This document shows, in pieces, positions 37,439-48,990 of a stretch of DNA of 64,000 nt (positions are counted from its first letter, which is position 1; each line of letters starts with the position of its first letter). The position numbers and the translations under genes are program-made. The stretch is from Datnioides undecimradiatus (taxonomy: Eukaryota > Chordata > Actinopteri > Lobotiformes > Datnioididae). Location: assembly GCA_008933995.1 (NCBI GenBank), contig WARS01000043.1:4144001-4208000 (forward strand), read 5' to 3'. The notes under the pieces are model-generated. The model had not been told where the DNA came from and ran no database searches. It saw only the letters and a program-made list of their open reading frames with translations.

Positions 37439-39073
37439 CCTTCAACACCAAAAAACCCCAAATAAAATAAAATAAAGGCTGACGTTCAACATATTTTGCT
37501 GTTTGGGCTGAAACTAAGAGGCGTCTCTGCATGTAAACACCACCTTACACCAGCAGCTCCTGTGACATTGGCAGGACGATCTGGGTCAACAGCCTCCCTC
37601 CTGTTCTCCATCTGTAGCCTTTGGCTCGCAACCTTCCTTTACTTAGTTTATAGGAGTTCACCTATTGAATATGCATGGTCTCTTTAGTTGGAGGTACATC
37701 TTCAAGGCATTTATTCAAAGCCCCACTGTACTTCAAAAGCGTGCATATATAGTATGTTCTTTACTTGGACAAACCTATTTGCATAGGTTTCCGTGTATTA
37801 ATATAGCATTCGATTCATATAGAGCGGCATGTTTTGCATTTCATTAGACCGGTAGTCGTTTTCAATAAGCAGCAGGGTTTGAAGGTGCAGGTGATGAATA
37901 ATTTATCGTTTCAACGCTGATGAAAATGGGCGTATTTGTCCCTTTTAGCGTGAAATTATGCCCCGGTTCACACCAAAACACATGCGATATGCTGTATTCT
38001 AGATGATGACCACTGTGTTTGATATGGGAACTGGCATCTACGCATTTGCATACTGCATGTTTAGAACGTCAATTCTGCAGAACGAGATCTTAATGAAGTG
38101 ATGGCATGATGCAACGTGTGCAAAGTCTCAAAGGAAGTCGTGGATTGCAAGATTAGAAGACAGGGTTTTACTTTGAAATTAGGTTTGATCAGAAGCGATT
38201 TATCGCCCAGTGCCTCCCAGAAGCTCTTACAAACTGGTCCAGAGTTACCAGTAACAAATCACGGTCTGTTACCTTCAGGGTACAGCTGACCTTTGAGTCA
38301 ATCAGGAGCAGAGTGACTATTCCTGTAGAGACCCCTAAAGAGCTTTTCACAGTGACTGCAGCCATCGTGCCTCGTGGAAACAGGTTGGAGGTAGTGGTGT
38401 CTGGTTGCTGGGGCTTAAAGTTGACTGTGAATCTACCAAACTACCAAACCTTCACCTGCTCACCTGCCGAAAGCTGCATCACGTACTGTAATTCCCAGAT
38501 CATCACATAACCATGTTTGTTTGTCTCAGATGCATCTATGCAGCGCACCATGCTCTCCACTAACTCCAATGTAAACATGTTTGGGAGCAATATAAGCTGC
38601 ACAGAGCAGGTCAGGTGAGAAAGTCAACATAGGTAGAAGATCATGGATGGATGGAGTCAGACCTTCACCAGTGAGACTGCTGTTTGTGTCTCATATGAAG
38701 CCAAAAGTCAATTCTGATTTATCTTAACTTACATATATATCTGCACCTGACAAGCTAACCGATGAGCCTGACAAACCGCTGGTGTGAGAATGAGAACAAG
38801 TGTTTGTAAGACCTTCCCAGAGGAGGGATTGTGACCCAATGGGGAAAGCATAGACCTCTGCGTGCTTGGTGATATGCATGGAAAGATGGCGGTGACCTCA
38901 CTTGGAGCTGGAGTCTTCCAAACTGTGATCAGGACATGGAGCTGAAGTATGGAGGTCCTGCCTTTGAAGATACACTCTTGAACAAGCATCAGAGTGAAAC
39001 AGAAATCGTCTTCAGGAAAGATTTATTGGATGCATACTTTCAATTGTTTTAGTTTGAGTCATCTGCTAACATA
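37216..39073. other. Unique stretch, no identified gene
   Basis: Holds the (CA)n tract at 37398-37436. The remainder, including 38260-39060, shows no domain-bearing frame, RNA or recognisable transposon. Confidence 0.4.
37398..37436. repeat. (CA)n microsatellite, 39 bases
   Basis: Uninterrupted CA tract, extended upstream to about 37388 if a single CT interruption is allowed. Confidence 0.97.
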
Positions 39074-39125
39074 GAGGGGGCGGGGCTTATGACCTATACT
39101 ACTGCAAGCCAGCCGTCCTTCTATA
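39074..39125 (+). mobile_element. Fragment of a fish interspersed repeat
   Basis: GGGGGCGGGGCTTATGACCT followed by ATACTACTGCAAGCCAGCC resembles a segment of a short dispersed repeat I know from fish genomes, in which this stretch is normally followed by a CACCAGGGGGCG box. Here the box is missing and similarity ends after CCAGCC, so this is a small truncated piece. The class is unknown. Confidence 0.45.
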
Positions 39126-42100
39126 GATCCAGAGCAACAGCTGTAACAATATTCAGTTGCATAAGAGAATCAGATATTTCTATTTATGTATATTAAAGGC
39201 AAAAATGCAATAAAGGAAAGGGGCAGGAAAGCAAAACCTTAAGATCAAAGATTCACAACAGAGAAAAACATTTAACAATATGCACATAAAAGTTGCCGCA
39301 TGGAAATCGTTTTCTTCAGAAGCACTTGGCGTCTTGAAAGACTGGACTTATTAAGTCGAAGGAGGAGAGTTTAAGCGTATGCATCAGGGCTGTAATTATG
39401 TTTCTACAACCCATCAGTGCTCTGCATATTGCCCTGGGAAGTAGATGTGAGAAACTGATGAGAGACGGCCCCTCCCCAGTCACTTGTTCACCGCATAAAT
39501 TTGAATATGGTAGCTCTCGTACTCATTGTGACACCCAAACTCTCCAGGCCTCAGAATTTGTTTTCGTCTTTGAACTTGAAGCTGCTGCAGGAACCTCGCA
39601 TTCATTTTGATCTTCAGTTGAGAAACACATGGATTACCTCAGGAGGGAATTTCAAGGCGAAATCAAAACAAACAAAGAAGAAAGAGGTAAGGTCGTGGGA
39701 AATGGGAATCTTTGTTTTCAGGAGGTGAGTTTGGCAGTTTTCAGAGTAGACGCTATTTTTAGTCTCACCGTAGATCTCTGGTCTGAACTGGCTGAACGTG
39801 GATATTACAAAGCTCAAATGTAAACACAGTCTAAACAGGTTCTCCGTGCATTTCCATGTACAACAACACAATAATGAATATCCTGAACAGACCACTGCAG
39901 CCTAGCACGCTGGAGATGTCACTTTATGGATAAACACTCACAGATGCTGCTTTACGTTTTTCATGGTGAACATATCCGAGTTGGTTTCATGCATTTTTAA
40001 AACTGGAAATGCACATTTTAATGTCTCAGTTTGAGTAAATATAGGTCGCGGCATAAATTCCTGTGGTGTCTCGTGAATGGGAACACATTTCTGGCCGGTA
40101 CCCAAATCACAGCATGTCTCGTGCTGCTGGCAAACTTTGATATAAATGGATGCAAATTCCTGTCTGAGCCTGATGTTTCTGGCCATGACACACTTCTGTT
40201 ATCGGCGTTAACAGACCATGCCACGCTCTTTGTGAGCGAGTGTGATAAAAATCTTGGTCTTCGTGATGAACGGGAACGTTTTTCAGGCCTTTTAATTCTT
40301 GGTTTATTCTCCCGTAGGGCAGGAGGGCAATCGAAAAGCATAGCAGAACCAGAGCTACTTGATCATTGTGCAAACGTTGACATCAGGTGTTGTGCCACGA
40401 TTTGTCCTTTAGATGGACTTTAGATGTGTTTTAACCAGACAAGTTAATACTGTTTGCCTTCCTTTAACAGTTCCCAACTGGCTCACTGAGACAGAAATGA
40501 CTTGTTGATTGTTTAATTAAATTTTATTTTATTTTTACAGCTCCAAATGACAGAAAAGAGAAGAAACTACTACCTCAGGGCAGGTTTTAACTGTATTCAT
40601 ATTTATAGAGACCCAACAGATCCCAACTGGAGCAGCAGAAAGCAAAGACTTCCTTCGGTTGGGCCCCCATTAGCCTTGACTGGTTGTAGAGCGAGACGAA
40701 TAGAGAACATACAGCAGCACAGTACAGGAGTAGGAGGATTGTAATCGCAGATTCGCAGACTCTGAAGCTCCAGGAGGCTGAAATACCTGCAGAAAGTGGC
40801 AGGAGGAGCGAGGAGAGAGACGTGAAAGCACGAAACTACAGGAGAGAGAGGGGATGTCGAGACAGGACTGTAAGAAAATACTAATTTAATGCCTATTGCT
40901 GTTCAATGAAAACCACCATTCTCCGACTTTGGGGACTGAGGATTAATCTATAAAACAGAGGGATTAAACGCTCCCTTATGGGGCTGCTCCTGCTTCTTAT
41001 GGTAACTAAACCGTTTCGGAAAAAGCACTGAACTGAGGCTTTAAAGGGACTGTTGAAAGTCACATTTCTGCAGAACAGGAGTGAAAAGTTGGATGTGACA
41101 GATGCAAAGGTTTAGTACTGTGTATAAAAATGGACCGTGTGCTGCACAATACTGAGATCATGACACAACCCGGATCTCTGGACCAGTTAGTAAGAGTGAT
41201 ACTGTGTTATACGGGGACTATATTAGAATAAATATACTCTAGGGACAATAAACATTACACAAATACACAAACACAGAAACACATTGTGTTGTTTTAGGCC
41301 CAATCAGCGAGAGTCCTTTGCTCCCGATGTTGGCTGCAATCAAACACAAACAGTTTCCATTTCCTCACTGAATGGGTTGTGTTTGTGAACATGGTGCGTA
41401 GAATTGCAACAGCAGCAACAGCTTCTGACGTTTGGCAGAGGGGGAGGGAGACGAGGAGGGAGACGAATGCGACAACAGCGACGTTAAAACATCCGGTCGC
41501 TTCATTTCAGCAATCCCGTCGACTTCGGTGGCGAATACTTGTGATGGAAACCGAAGCTTTGTGCTGACGCTGTTTCCTCTCCGTCAAATTAATTGTTGGT
41601 GGTTCTTTAGCTGCCAAGTGCCGTGCTGCTTTATTGATGACGGAGGTTTAAATTATGTGATTAACTCGCCAGGCATCAGACATCAGGAAGTTTGTTTTGA
41701 AACTTTAGCCCGTCGACCCTCGTCCGAGCTGCTCGGCCCCTGCAGGCTGCAGAGGGAGATGCTGGAAAGAGCTAAAGAAAAGCTAATTTCCATTGTTGAT
41801 CGTGATTCCTGTTTCTCTCGACAGCCCATAAATCAATCCACCGGCGAGCCTGCCTTTCATGGCACACCGCAGTGGCGATTGCTGGAGGAGGACAGCGGCA
41901 CAAGGAGGAGTCAATACTTTTCATGTAGCCCGGAGAACAGAACAATGCCAGCGATGCAAACTTCCCGTGCAGAGCCAAAACCCCGTGGAGTGAACGTTGA
42001 GTCAATATCCAAGACTTTCACTTCTCACAGAAGCCGCTGTGATGACATGATAACAGGTCTTCACCTGAGCACAATAGCTTTGATGGTGTGAGTCCAGGAG

Positions 42101-44844
42101 AAGCTTCGTTTACTTGTAAATAACATTTCCTCTCATTCAGCAGCCACTGGTGAGTATACAAGTGCAACGGGAGATGATCATAATTAAAATAAATTGGTTT
42201 TTTTCTGCTTATTTCCTGAGTTAAATGCAGACTTGTACACTTGGAGGTGCTGGGAGTTTGGACCAAGATCTTTTTCTTAATTGAATGTTGGCTCCAGATC
42301 AGTCCGAGTGCACAGAAGCCAATGAACAAAGACGCTAATTCATCTCCTTAAGAGCATTTTAGGGCCAATTTAAAGTTCACAAAGATGTATTTGCTTTATG
42401 ACAGGTGTCAAAGCTTATCACCTTTAGCTATTACTGTTGTGCTGTTACTTATTTGTGCTAATGCAGCACCATCTAAGCTCCACCGAGTGTAACAATTTGG
42501 CTTTTATGTCTCCAGAAATTATCTCGAGGGACCAAAACCAAACCTGGAATCTCCGGAGCATCCCTGCAGAACCCTGTGTTTTGATCCTATAATTGTTATA
42601 ATGTGATTAGTAATGATTGAATACGAGTGGTAAAAAGCAAAACAGTAGCTGACTCGTACACGCATGTCCAAAAATAAATGTGTTTCCACGAATTTCATCT
42701 TTGTATCTGAGCCCTGAGGCCAACGACTACAGTTCCCATTTGAGTCCCAGGCAGGAAAGGTTAGAGCGCCTCTGCCCCGGGGGGGTGAAAGCCAGGAGGG
42801 TGATGGCAGCTGCGATGGTCAGAGTGGCCGCTGTGGTAAAGTGCTGGAGCAGCAAAGCGAAAAGACTGAAGCCTCCGTCGGTGCAGCTGCTGAGTCGACA
42901 GCTGTGCTCGAGTAAGGTACTGGTTGTTAAGTGGTGCAACTGTGAGTCTGCTGCAAACATTCATTTTTAACAAACGCACTCATGTTTGCTGCACACAGGT
43001 CAGTTATGGTCTCTGTCCTTACTGTCAACCTGTTTGCACTTCTGCTATTGTTAAATAGCTTTTGGGTATTTTAATCTATATCTGCTGTGTTCTCTGCACA
43101 ACAGGTTCCCTAGAGATAAAAACAGTTTCATCTCATCTGGTCACGGTTGTGATTTAGGATAACAACGGTGATAAAATGTCTGATAAATTAGCAGCCAGCG
43201 CCCAGATGGTGCCTTGGATCCTTGAATGCTCCCTGTACGTCTTCTGAAAGAGCAGAAAAGCAAAATTAGCACGCCGAGGCGAAAGAGCGGCAGCACATAT
43301 TTGTCATTTGGCAACTTAAATAGACATTGTTTTGCATTGGTTGAGTTAAAATTCGAGGAAGTTAAAGGAAACATTAACACATACAGTATATACATACAGA
43401 GCCTTCATTTAGCCCGTATTGAGTGATTTGTTAAAACCCATGGCGGCGCTGTTACATCATATGGAAATACTGCTTGGTGCTGATATATGTGGTATCTCTG
43501 AAAGCTTTGGCATCTTGCCTGGAATTAAAAATAACGCCCCGTGGGTTTGACCGAGTCTTAACCTCGTTTAATGAGTTTGCCGTTAAGGTTGGGCCCGCAG
43601 GTTAAAATAGAGGGGGTGCTGTCTAACACGCCCACACTCGGTGATTGAAGCTAATAAGCCTCCCAGTGTACTTTATCATATAAAACCTGCCAGCAGCATC
43701 CGTGAATTGAGGTGGAAAACAAGTCAAACCTTCAACATTAGAGACTCCGGTTACATCCGAGCTCCCACTCCTCATTCTTGTTACTGCCCCTCACCTGGTT
43801 TTTCCTGCCTCCGGGCCTCATGATGACACTCGACAGGCACAGCGACGGCCACTTATTTTTTTTTTTTTAAAGTGTCATGAGGAGGAGAGTCGGGTTTGAC
43901 TCGCCTTCCAGAGCAGCTTAGGTGTATTACTGCTGCCCTGTGAGAGTCCGTGAGTCCGCGCAGCACTTTGTGAAAGTGTGTGGCAGGCTGCTCAATCAAA
44001 TCCCAGCATCCTTAGCTGGAACCCATGAGAGCTGATTCTGATTTATCTGTTTTCACACCTCATTACTTCTTTCTACTTCTGTGCTCTGAGGGGGAAACAC
44101 TCATTTCTTCCTCCTCTCCTCTATTTTGATGGAAAGACAAAGGAGAGGCAAAAGGAGTCCATCTCTTCCCAGAGGCTATGCCAATTAGGAATTCAGGAAA
44201 AGATGGAGGCAAAAAGAAAAGTTCTGAGACACGTTGCGGCGCGAGGACCATCTACCTCAGCCGCTTCCCAACACAGATGTCTCCTGGAGGCACGGGCTCG
44301 CATAAGAAGCTTGGAGTTTAAGTTGACAGTCGTGCCAGGTGCAATTACATACTGCAATTCAAGCTGGAAGGTGGCATCGGGTTGTGGTCGTCAAATCTTA
44401 ATGCCTGTAAAGCAAAACTGATATTATCTTAAGCTTTTCACCAGAATTTGGATTCAATCTGACTTTTAAACCTTATTTTGCATAAAAAACACTTTCATAA
44501 TACCTTATTAAATACTAAAAACACATTAACTCCTTAAACAATGTTTGCGTTACTTTTTACTGTCTTCTTTGAATTGCCGGCATTGGTAGAGCTCGGATAG
44601 AGTGAAAGTACAACATGTGGTATTAGCGGAGACACGTGTACACGACCTGAAAACACGGCATGTTTCCAAGATTTGGCCTAAAATGGCATGTTAGTTTACC
44701 CAAAACCACAAAGGCCTATTGGCTATCAAGACGTTCATTACCCACCTTTCTCCTTCTCTACCTTCTCAAACCCAACCATAATAAAAGTTCCCAGCTTAAT
44801 GAAGTAACCTGTGCAGGACGTGGGAAGCGTATCTAGCTGATTCT
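39126..44844. other. Long unique stretch, no identified gene
   Basis: No transposon or RNA gene is recognised. The longest stop-free frame of the window lies here (41432-42091, + strand, 219 codons), but it opens at TTG, its first ATG is at 41759, and no domain or splice context supports it. 42770-42800 has a short G/C-rich patch and 43855-43869 a T-rich run. 43440-44000 reads like unique sequence with moderate motif content. I cannot support a gene. Confidence 0.4.
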
Positions 44845-45113
44845 GTTGCTGCAAAGCAAGAAGCTGAGATTCAGTTCAGATTTAAACCGGGACTGAAGCA
44901 GGAAGGTGCAGGTGCGCTTGAAGTTAGGATGCTGAGGTTAGAGCTGCCAGGCAGGAGGCCTAGAGGAAGACCAAAGAGGAGGTTTATGGATGTGGTGAAG
45001 GAGGACATGAAGGTAGTTGATGTGAGGGAAGAGGACACAGAGGACAGGGTGAGATGGAAGAAGATGATTCGCTGTGGTGACCCCTGAAGGGAACAGCTGA
45101 AAGGAAAAGAAGA
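44845..45113 (+). mobile_element. 3' end of an RTE-like non-LTR retrotransposon
   Basis: The frame 44881-45087 encodes the C-terminal tail of a LINE polyprotein: GRRPRGRPKRRFMDVVKEDM, then DTEDRVRW and a final RCGDP before the stop at 45085-45087. The Arg/Gly/Pro-rich motif followed by a conserved Trp and a terminal Asp-Pro is characteristic of reverse-transcriptase C termini in RTE-like and related clades. After the stop comes a short 3' UTR ending in a GAAAGGAAAAGAAGAAG tail (about 45100-45116). Only the last ~80 codons remain, as expected from 5' truncation during target-primed reverse transcription. It is inert. Clade assignment is from memory. Confidence 0.75.
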
Positions 45114-45944
45114 AGTTGACCTTTAGTCGTGTAAGGAACAGAGGACAGAGGTGGACAGAGGTGTGAAAGTAGTTGTAGTAGACGTCTAACCTGTGGGAAA
45201 AGTGTTTTAGGGCAAAGTTACCAAGCGGTTTTACTGGTGGTGCAGTTTTTATGTCCTGCTGACCACTGAAAGTAGTTGATCATTTAGATCGGGGCCTGGT
45301 CTTATTAGAGCGACTGCTTGGGGGCGTTGTCAAGATCTTTTCACTCAAAAACTCACTTGAAATGTTTGATTGTTCAGCAAATGTGTTATATGAACACAAA
45401 GAGTCGACACAGTGAGGGTCTTTGAGGGGTGCAGCAGTAGGAGTTGCTCAGTTTGGTCCCAGTTGAAGATTGATACTAAGAGAACCTCAGGATATTGATC
45501 CGGACTCCTAATATCAGAAGCCCGTCACCCCCTCATTGTGTAGCCCAGCATGCAGTGAAAACTTCTGAAGCATTAAATTGAAAAAAGGAGTGAACCATAT
45601 GGCCCAGATAAATAAATGAGGCATTTAAAGTGAGTTGAGAGATAAGGACTGAAGTTGAAATTCAAGATGTTTATCATGCGGCGCCTGCAGGGTTTTCGTT
45701 GAAATCAGAGATTCGCTGTTTCCAATGACCCGACCGATGCAGCAACACAGATTTGTGCTGCTGCTGAACGCTGCTGCAGGAGTCGGGAACCAAAGAGACA
45801 ATACTGTTATTTAAGGAAATTAAAACTTTAAATTAAAACAATAAATCTTCCAAAAATTCAAACTGTTGCAAAGTTTAAGAGCTAAAACTGCGAAACACAG
45901 ATTGTCGGAAAAGCAAAGATCAGGAATACCAGGATTATTGGAGT
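45114..45944. other. Unique stretch, nothing identified
   Basis: No gene, RNA or repeat is recognised. Parts near 45790-45860 are AT-rich. Confidence 0.45.
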
Positions 45945-46130
45945 GCTGGTGATAAGGGGGTCGATGTAATGACTGCCCTGTGGAAACTTGGTCATCGACC
46001 GCTGCACGATTAATTCATAATTTACAAATTCAGTGGCTGTTGTTAGCCGGCCTTCACGGCTAATTTAAAATGGGACTTAATGAGGGTCGATGCTTTGACG
46101 TGAGTGCTTTGCCAAAGTGTGCAGAGGACT
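45945..46130. promoter_or_regulatory. Candidate conserved non-coding element
   Basis: GGTCGATG at 45959-45966 is the exact reverse complement of CATCGACC at 45993-46000, and a further GGGTCGATG copy appears at about 46085. Between them lie GATTAATTCATAATTTAC and GCTAATTTAAAATGGG homeodomain-type words. There is no open frame or repeat signature. Regulatory function is inferred from composition. Confidence 0.3.
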
Positions 46131-46439
46131 TCCAACCTGCTGGAGACAGCACAGATCTGGCCAAAGATAAATTAATTTTGTGTTTTTTATCGAAGGAGAT
46201 GACTTAATAATATAGAATAACACATGTTCCCTCCAGATCGACTCCATGTGCAGGCAGGGCTTTGCAGCCGGGGCCGTACTGACCGAGGTCAGGCAGATGC
46301 ACTGAGATGTCCGACTTTACTCACTCATATTGCCGTTATCGCCCTGCGTCACTCACAGCTTCTCAGACTGACATTGCATAAATCTACATTATATCCTTCA
46401 TTCCAGGACTGTCAATAGCTGTGAAATGCTCAACACCCG
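46131..46439. other. Unique stretch, nothing identified
   Basis: A 64-codon frame at 46224-46418 has no recognisable features. No repeat is visible. Confidence 0.4.
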
Positions 46440-46860
46440 CTGGAGCAACAACAACAAAAGCAGCCAAAAGTTTAGCCAACAGGGAAAAGTCGCCGAGGTC
46501 TAGACCTCGCCAGGTCCAGGACCCTCATCCGGGCATACAACCCTCTTCCCTCACTACATCATCCAAATATGCAATTAACTGGGGTCGCCGTGCATGACCA
46601 GCAATGTCAGTCAACAGTGCAGGTCTGCCACAAATAAATTAGTCCTCGAGGTACCTCAGCGCTCCCCACATCAAACATCACGCAACTAATTGGGTACTTG
46701 AAAGGCAATGAAAAGACAATGTAAGTTGAATGCTGTCTCTCAGAAAGTGAAAGTGCATAATTGGAATGCAAAACAGGAGCCCCGGGAGAGCCATCTCCAC
46801 CTGAGTGCCTTCCTGGTATATTTATTAACCTTTATCACATCAACAGATGATGAACATGAA
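46440..46860. promoter_or_regulatory. Candidate conserved non-coding element
   Basis: It includes a perfect 16-bp palindrome (46494-46509, core GAGGTCTAGACCTC), an octamer-like/homeodomain run CCAAATATGCAATTAACTGG near 46563, and the further words CAACTAATTGGG near 46683, GTGCATAATTGG near 46751 and TTTATTAACC near 46819. No repeat signature or convincing coding frame is present. It is one of the better enhancer candidates by eye, but conservation has not been tested. Confidence 0.4.
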
Positions 46861-48689
46861 CTTCTCCGATGACCTTTCGGCGCTATCTGCTAACTAAGCA
46901 GGCGGAAGTCGGGGGGCAACAGGGTTCACCTGCAGCCTTGAGAACGGCGGCGAGAAGGTTGCAAGTCGAATGTCAGAAAGTTTGGAAGTTCTCAGCCGCC
47001 TGGGTGTCAGGTGTGGATAATGGCATGTCAAATATCCTTTCAGCAGCTTTCTGGTGCCCGGCTCAAACTGATGAGCCTCTGTGCGCGAATAAAAGGCGGG
47101 GAGGATTGATGCAACGCCGTCCTTCATGTATCACCGCCTCGCATGCCTGAGTGATAATCCTGCCCATCAAAAGCTGGAGCTGGACGTCGGAGCAGCTGCA
47201 GCTGGTTTGTAAATGAGCGCTCTTCCTCTCTTGCTGGGTCTTTGATGCCTGAGCAACTTCTCTGTCAGTCTGATGAAACGAGTCAGACATACTTCAGTGA
47301 ATCGAGGCCCGGCTGTTGTACTAATAACCGGAGTATTTCAAATGGTATTGAGTTTTACATGTACAAAAATACTCCTGCGGTACTTTCATTAGAGACAGCG
47401 AAGCATCGGGGAGGTGAGCTGCAGCTTTGGGACCACAGACACATGATCACAACCGGCTTTTTGGTCAAATTCAATGAGAACTTCTCCATCGGTAAGTACT
47501 GTCAGGACGCCAGTGAACAAAGCATTTCATCGTTAGCTCAAGGCGGCTGTTGCCTGGTAAAACAGATCGCTTTACAGATGTGGCATCTAATATCTAACTG
47601 ATTTGGATTAATGTTTTCCCTAACTAAAGACCAACATATCCGCCTCTGCCTTACTTCGTTTTAAGTTGACGCTGATGCTCAGCCATGCAAACACCCTGGT
47701 TTGGTTTTAAGAGAAGAGCAACGTGAAGTAAGAACAGTCAACTCGGTGTCGTGGGCTGATTCAAAAGTCTGGATTAGGAAAGGTTAAAATAAGAGAAAAT
47801 CCAAGATTAAGAGTAAATAACAAGCATTTCCATCTGCAACCTGCTATAAACCTGCACCGACATGGGGTGCAGCAGAAAACCGTTGTGCATCACTGATATA
47901 TCATCCCATTTGAAGTTTTTAGCTTGTGAAAGCAAACAGTTCCTTCTCCAGAGGGAAAGGTCTCAGGCTCAAGCTGCTAAATGCTCGTCTATGTTCACCA
48001 GCTAGTTAATACTGTTGTGATCTACTGCTGTTTTTAGTGTTTTATTGGCTGAAAACTGCCTTTTGCAGCCGAAAACGATGCTATGAACGCGTTGCAGTAA
48101 TGCTGCAGAGCCGAACAGCAAAAGCAATGAGCTTAGACTGACTACAGAGCTCCTGAAAGCCCAGAGGAGCTGCAGAGTTCAGCGATAATACTCTGCAGGA
48201 TCATCGCCAAGAGCGACACCACATTGTCCTTAGATGCACAAGAAGCATTAAAGCATTTGTGCAGCAGAGGAGCAACATCATGCATGGTGTCTTTGCATCA
48301 GAAATGATCTTCAGTTGAGATGAAGAGGCTGCGTGTCCATGCAAACTTGTTTTTTTTTTTCAGCTTTGGAAAATTCGCCTCCGTTTATCAACCAATCCAA
48401 CAACGAGCTCAGCGAAGGAACAAAGAGGAAGAGAATAAGACAAAAGGACAACGCATGCTAAGCACAGCTTTATTAACAGCTATATTCAACAACAAATACC
48501 AAGCCCAGACTTGTGCCTGTCTTGATTTGAGACAGGCATTGACTGTGTCCCCTCTCTGCCAGTTTGGTTTGCTGTGGGTCACGTTTCATAGGAAAAAAAA
48601 AAAAAGAAAAAAGAAATATGAGACAAAATGTTGTTCAGCCGCCTCAGGGACTGTTCCACAATGAGACAACATGTATTTTAAGAGCCTTG
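46861..48689. other. Unique stretch, no identified gene
   Basis: A T11 run followed by CAG (48350-48363) mimics a splice acceptor, and the frame behind it stays open to about 48661, but the downstream A-rich sequence and lack of domains argue against an exon. A119-codon frame at 47242-47601 is likewise unsupported. An A-rich run lies at 48592-48612. Confidence 0.4.
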
Positions 48690-48990
48690 CTACATTAATT
48701 TCCCATTTTCCTCTCAATCATATCAGGCTGCCTGTGTCTGGAGTGAGCATGCTCCGTAGGGAATCGATTAAATTATGCATGGGGACAAATTGATACTCTG
48801 AGCTAAAGGTGGTCCTTATCATTAATTCCCCTCCTCTTCATTATCCTGCTATGACTCAGATGAATAATTGAAAATTCAATGCCGTCACCCAAAATGTCTC
48901 TGAGTGCAACGTCGGCCCTTCATTTTTAGGCATTTCGGGACGTCGCGGGTGAAGCAGGCTGGAAGGAGCGAGGGTTTCGGAGGATGGCGC
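48690..48990. promoter_or_regulatory. Strong candidate conserved non-coding element
   Basis: The block is unique and packed with binding-site-like words: the palindrome GAGCATGCTC (48745-48754), ATCGATTAAATTATGCAT (48763-48780), ATCATTAATTCCCC near 48819, an AP-1-like TGACTCA (48852-48858), GAATAATTG and ATTCAATGCC. There is no repeat structure, and the frames are closed. This mixture is what I expect from a developmental enhancer conserved among vertebrates. I cannot say which gene it would serve. Confidence 0.45.

Noticed and set aside
48350..48661. T11-CAG acceptor followed by an open frame
   Set aside because: Poly-T runs are frequent here, the frame is propped open by A-rich sequence, and no domain or donor supports an exon.
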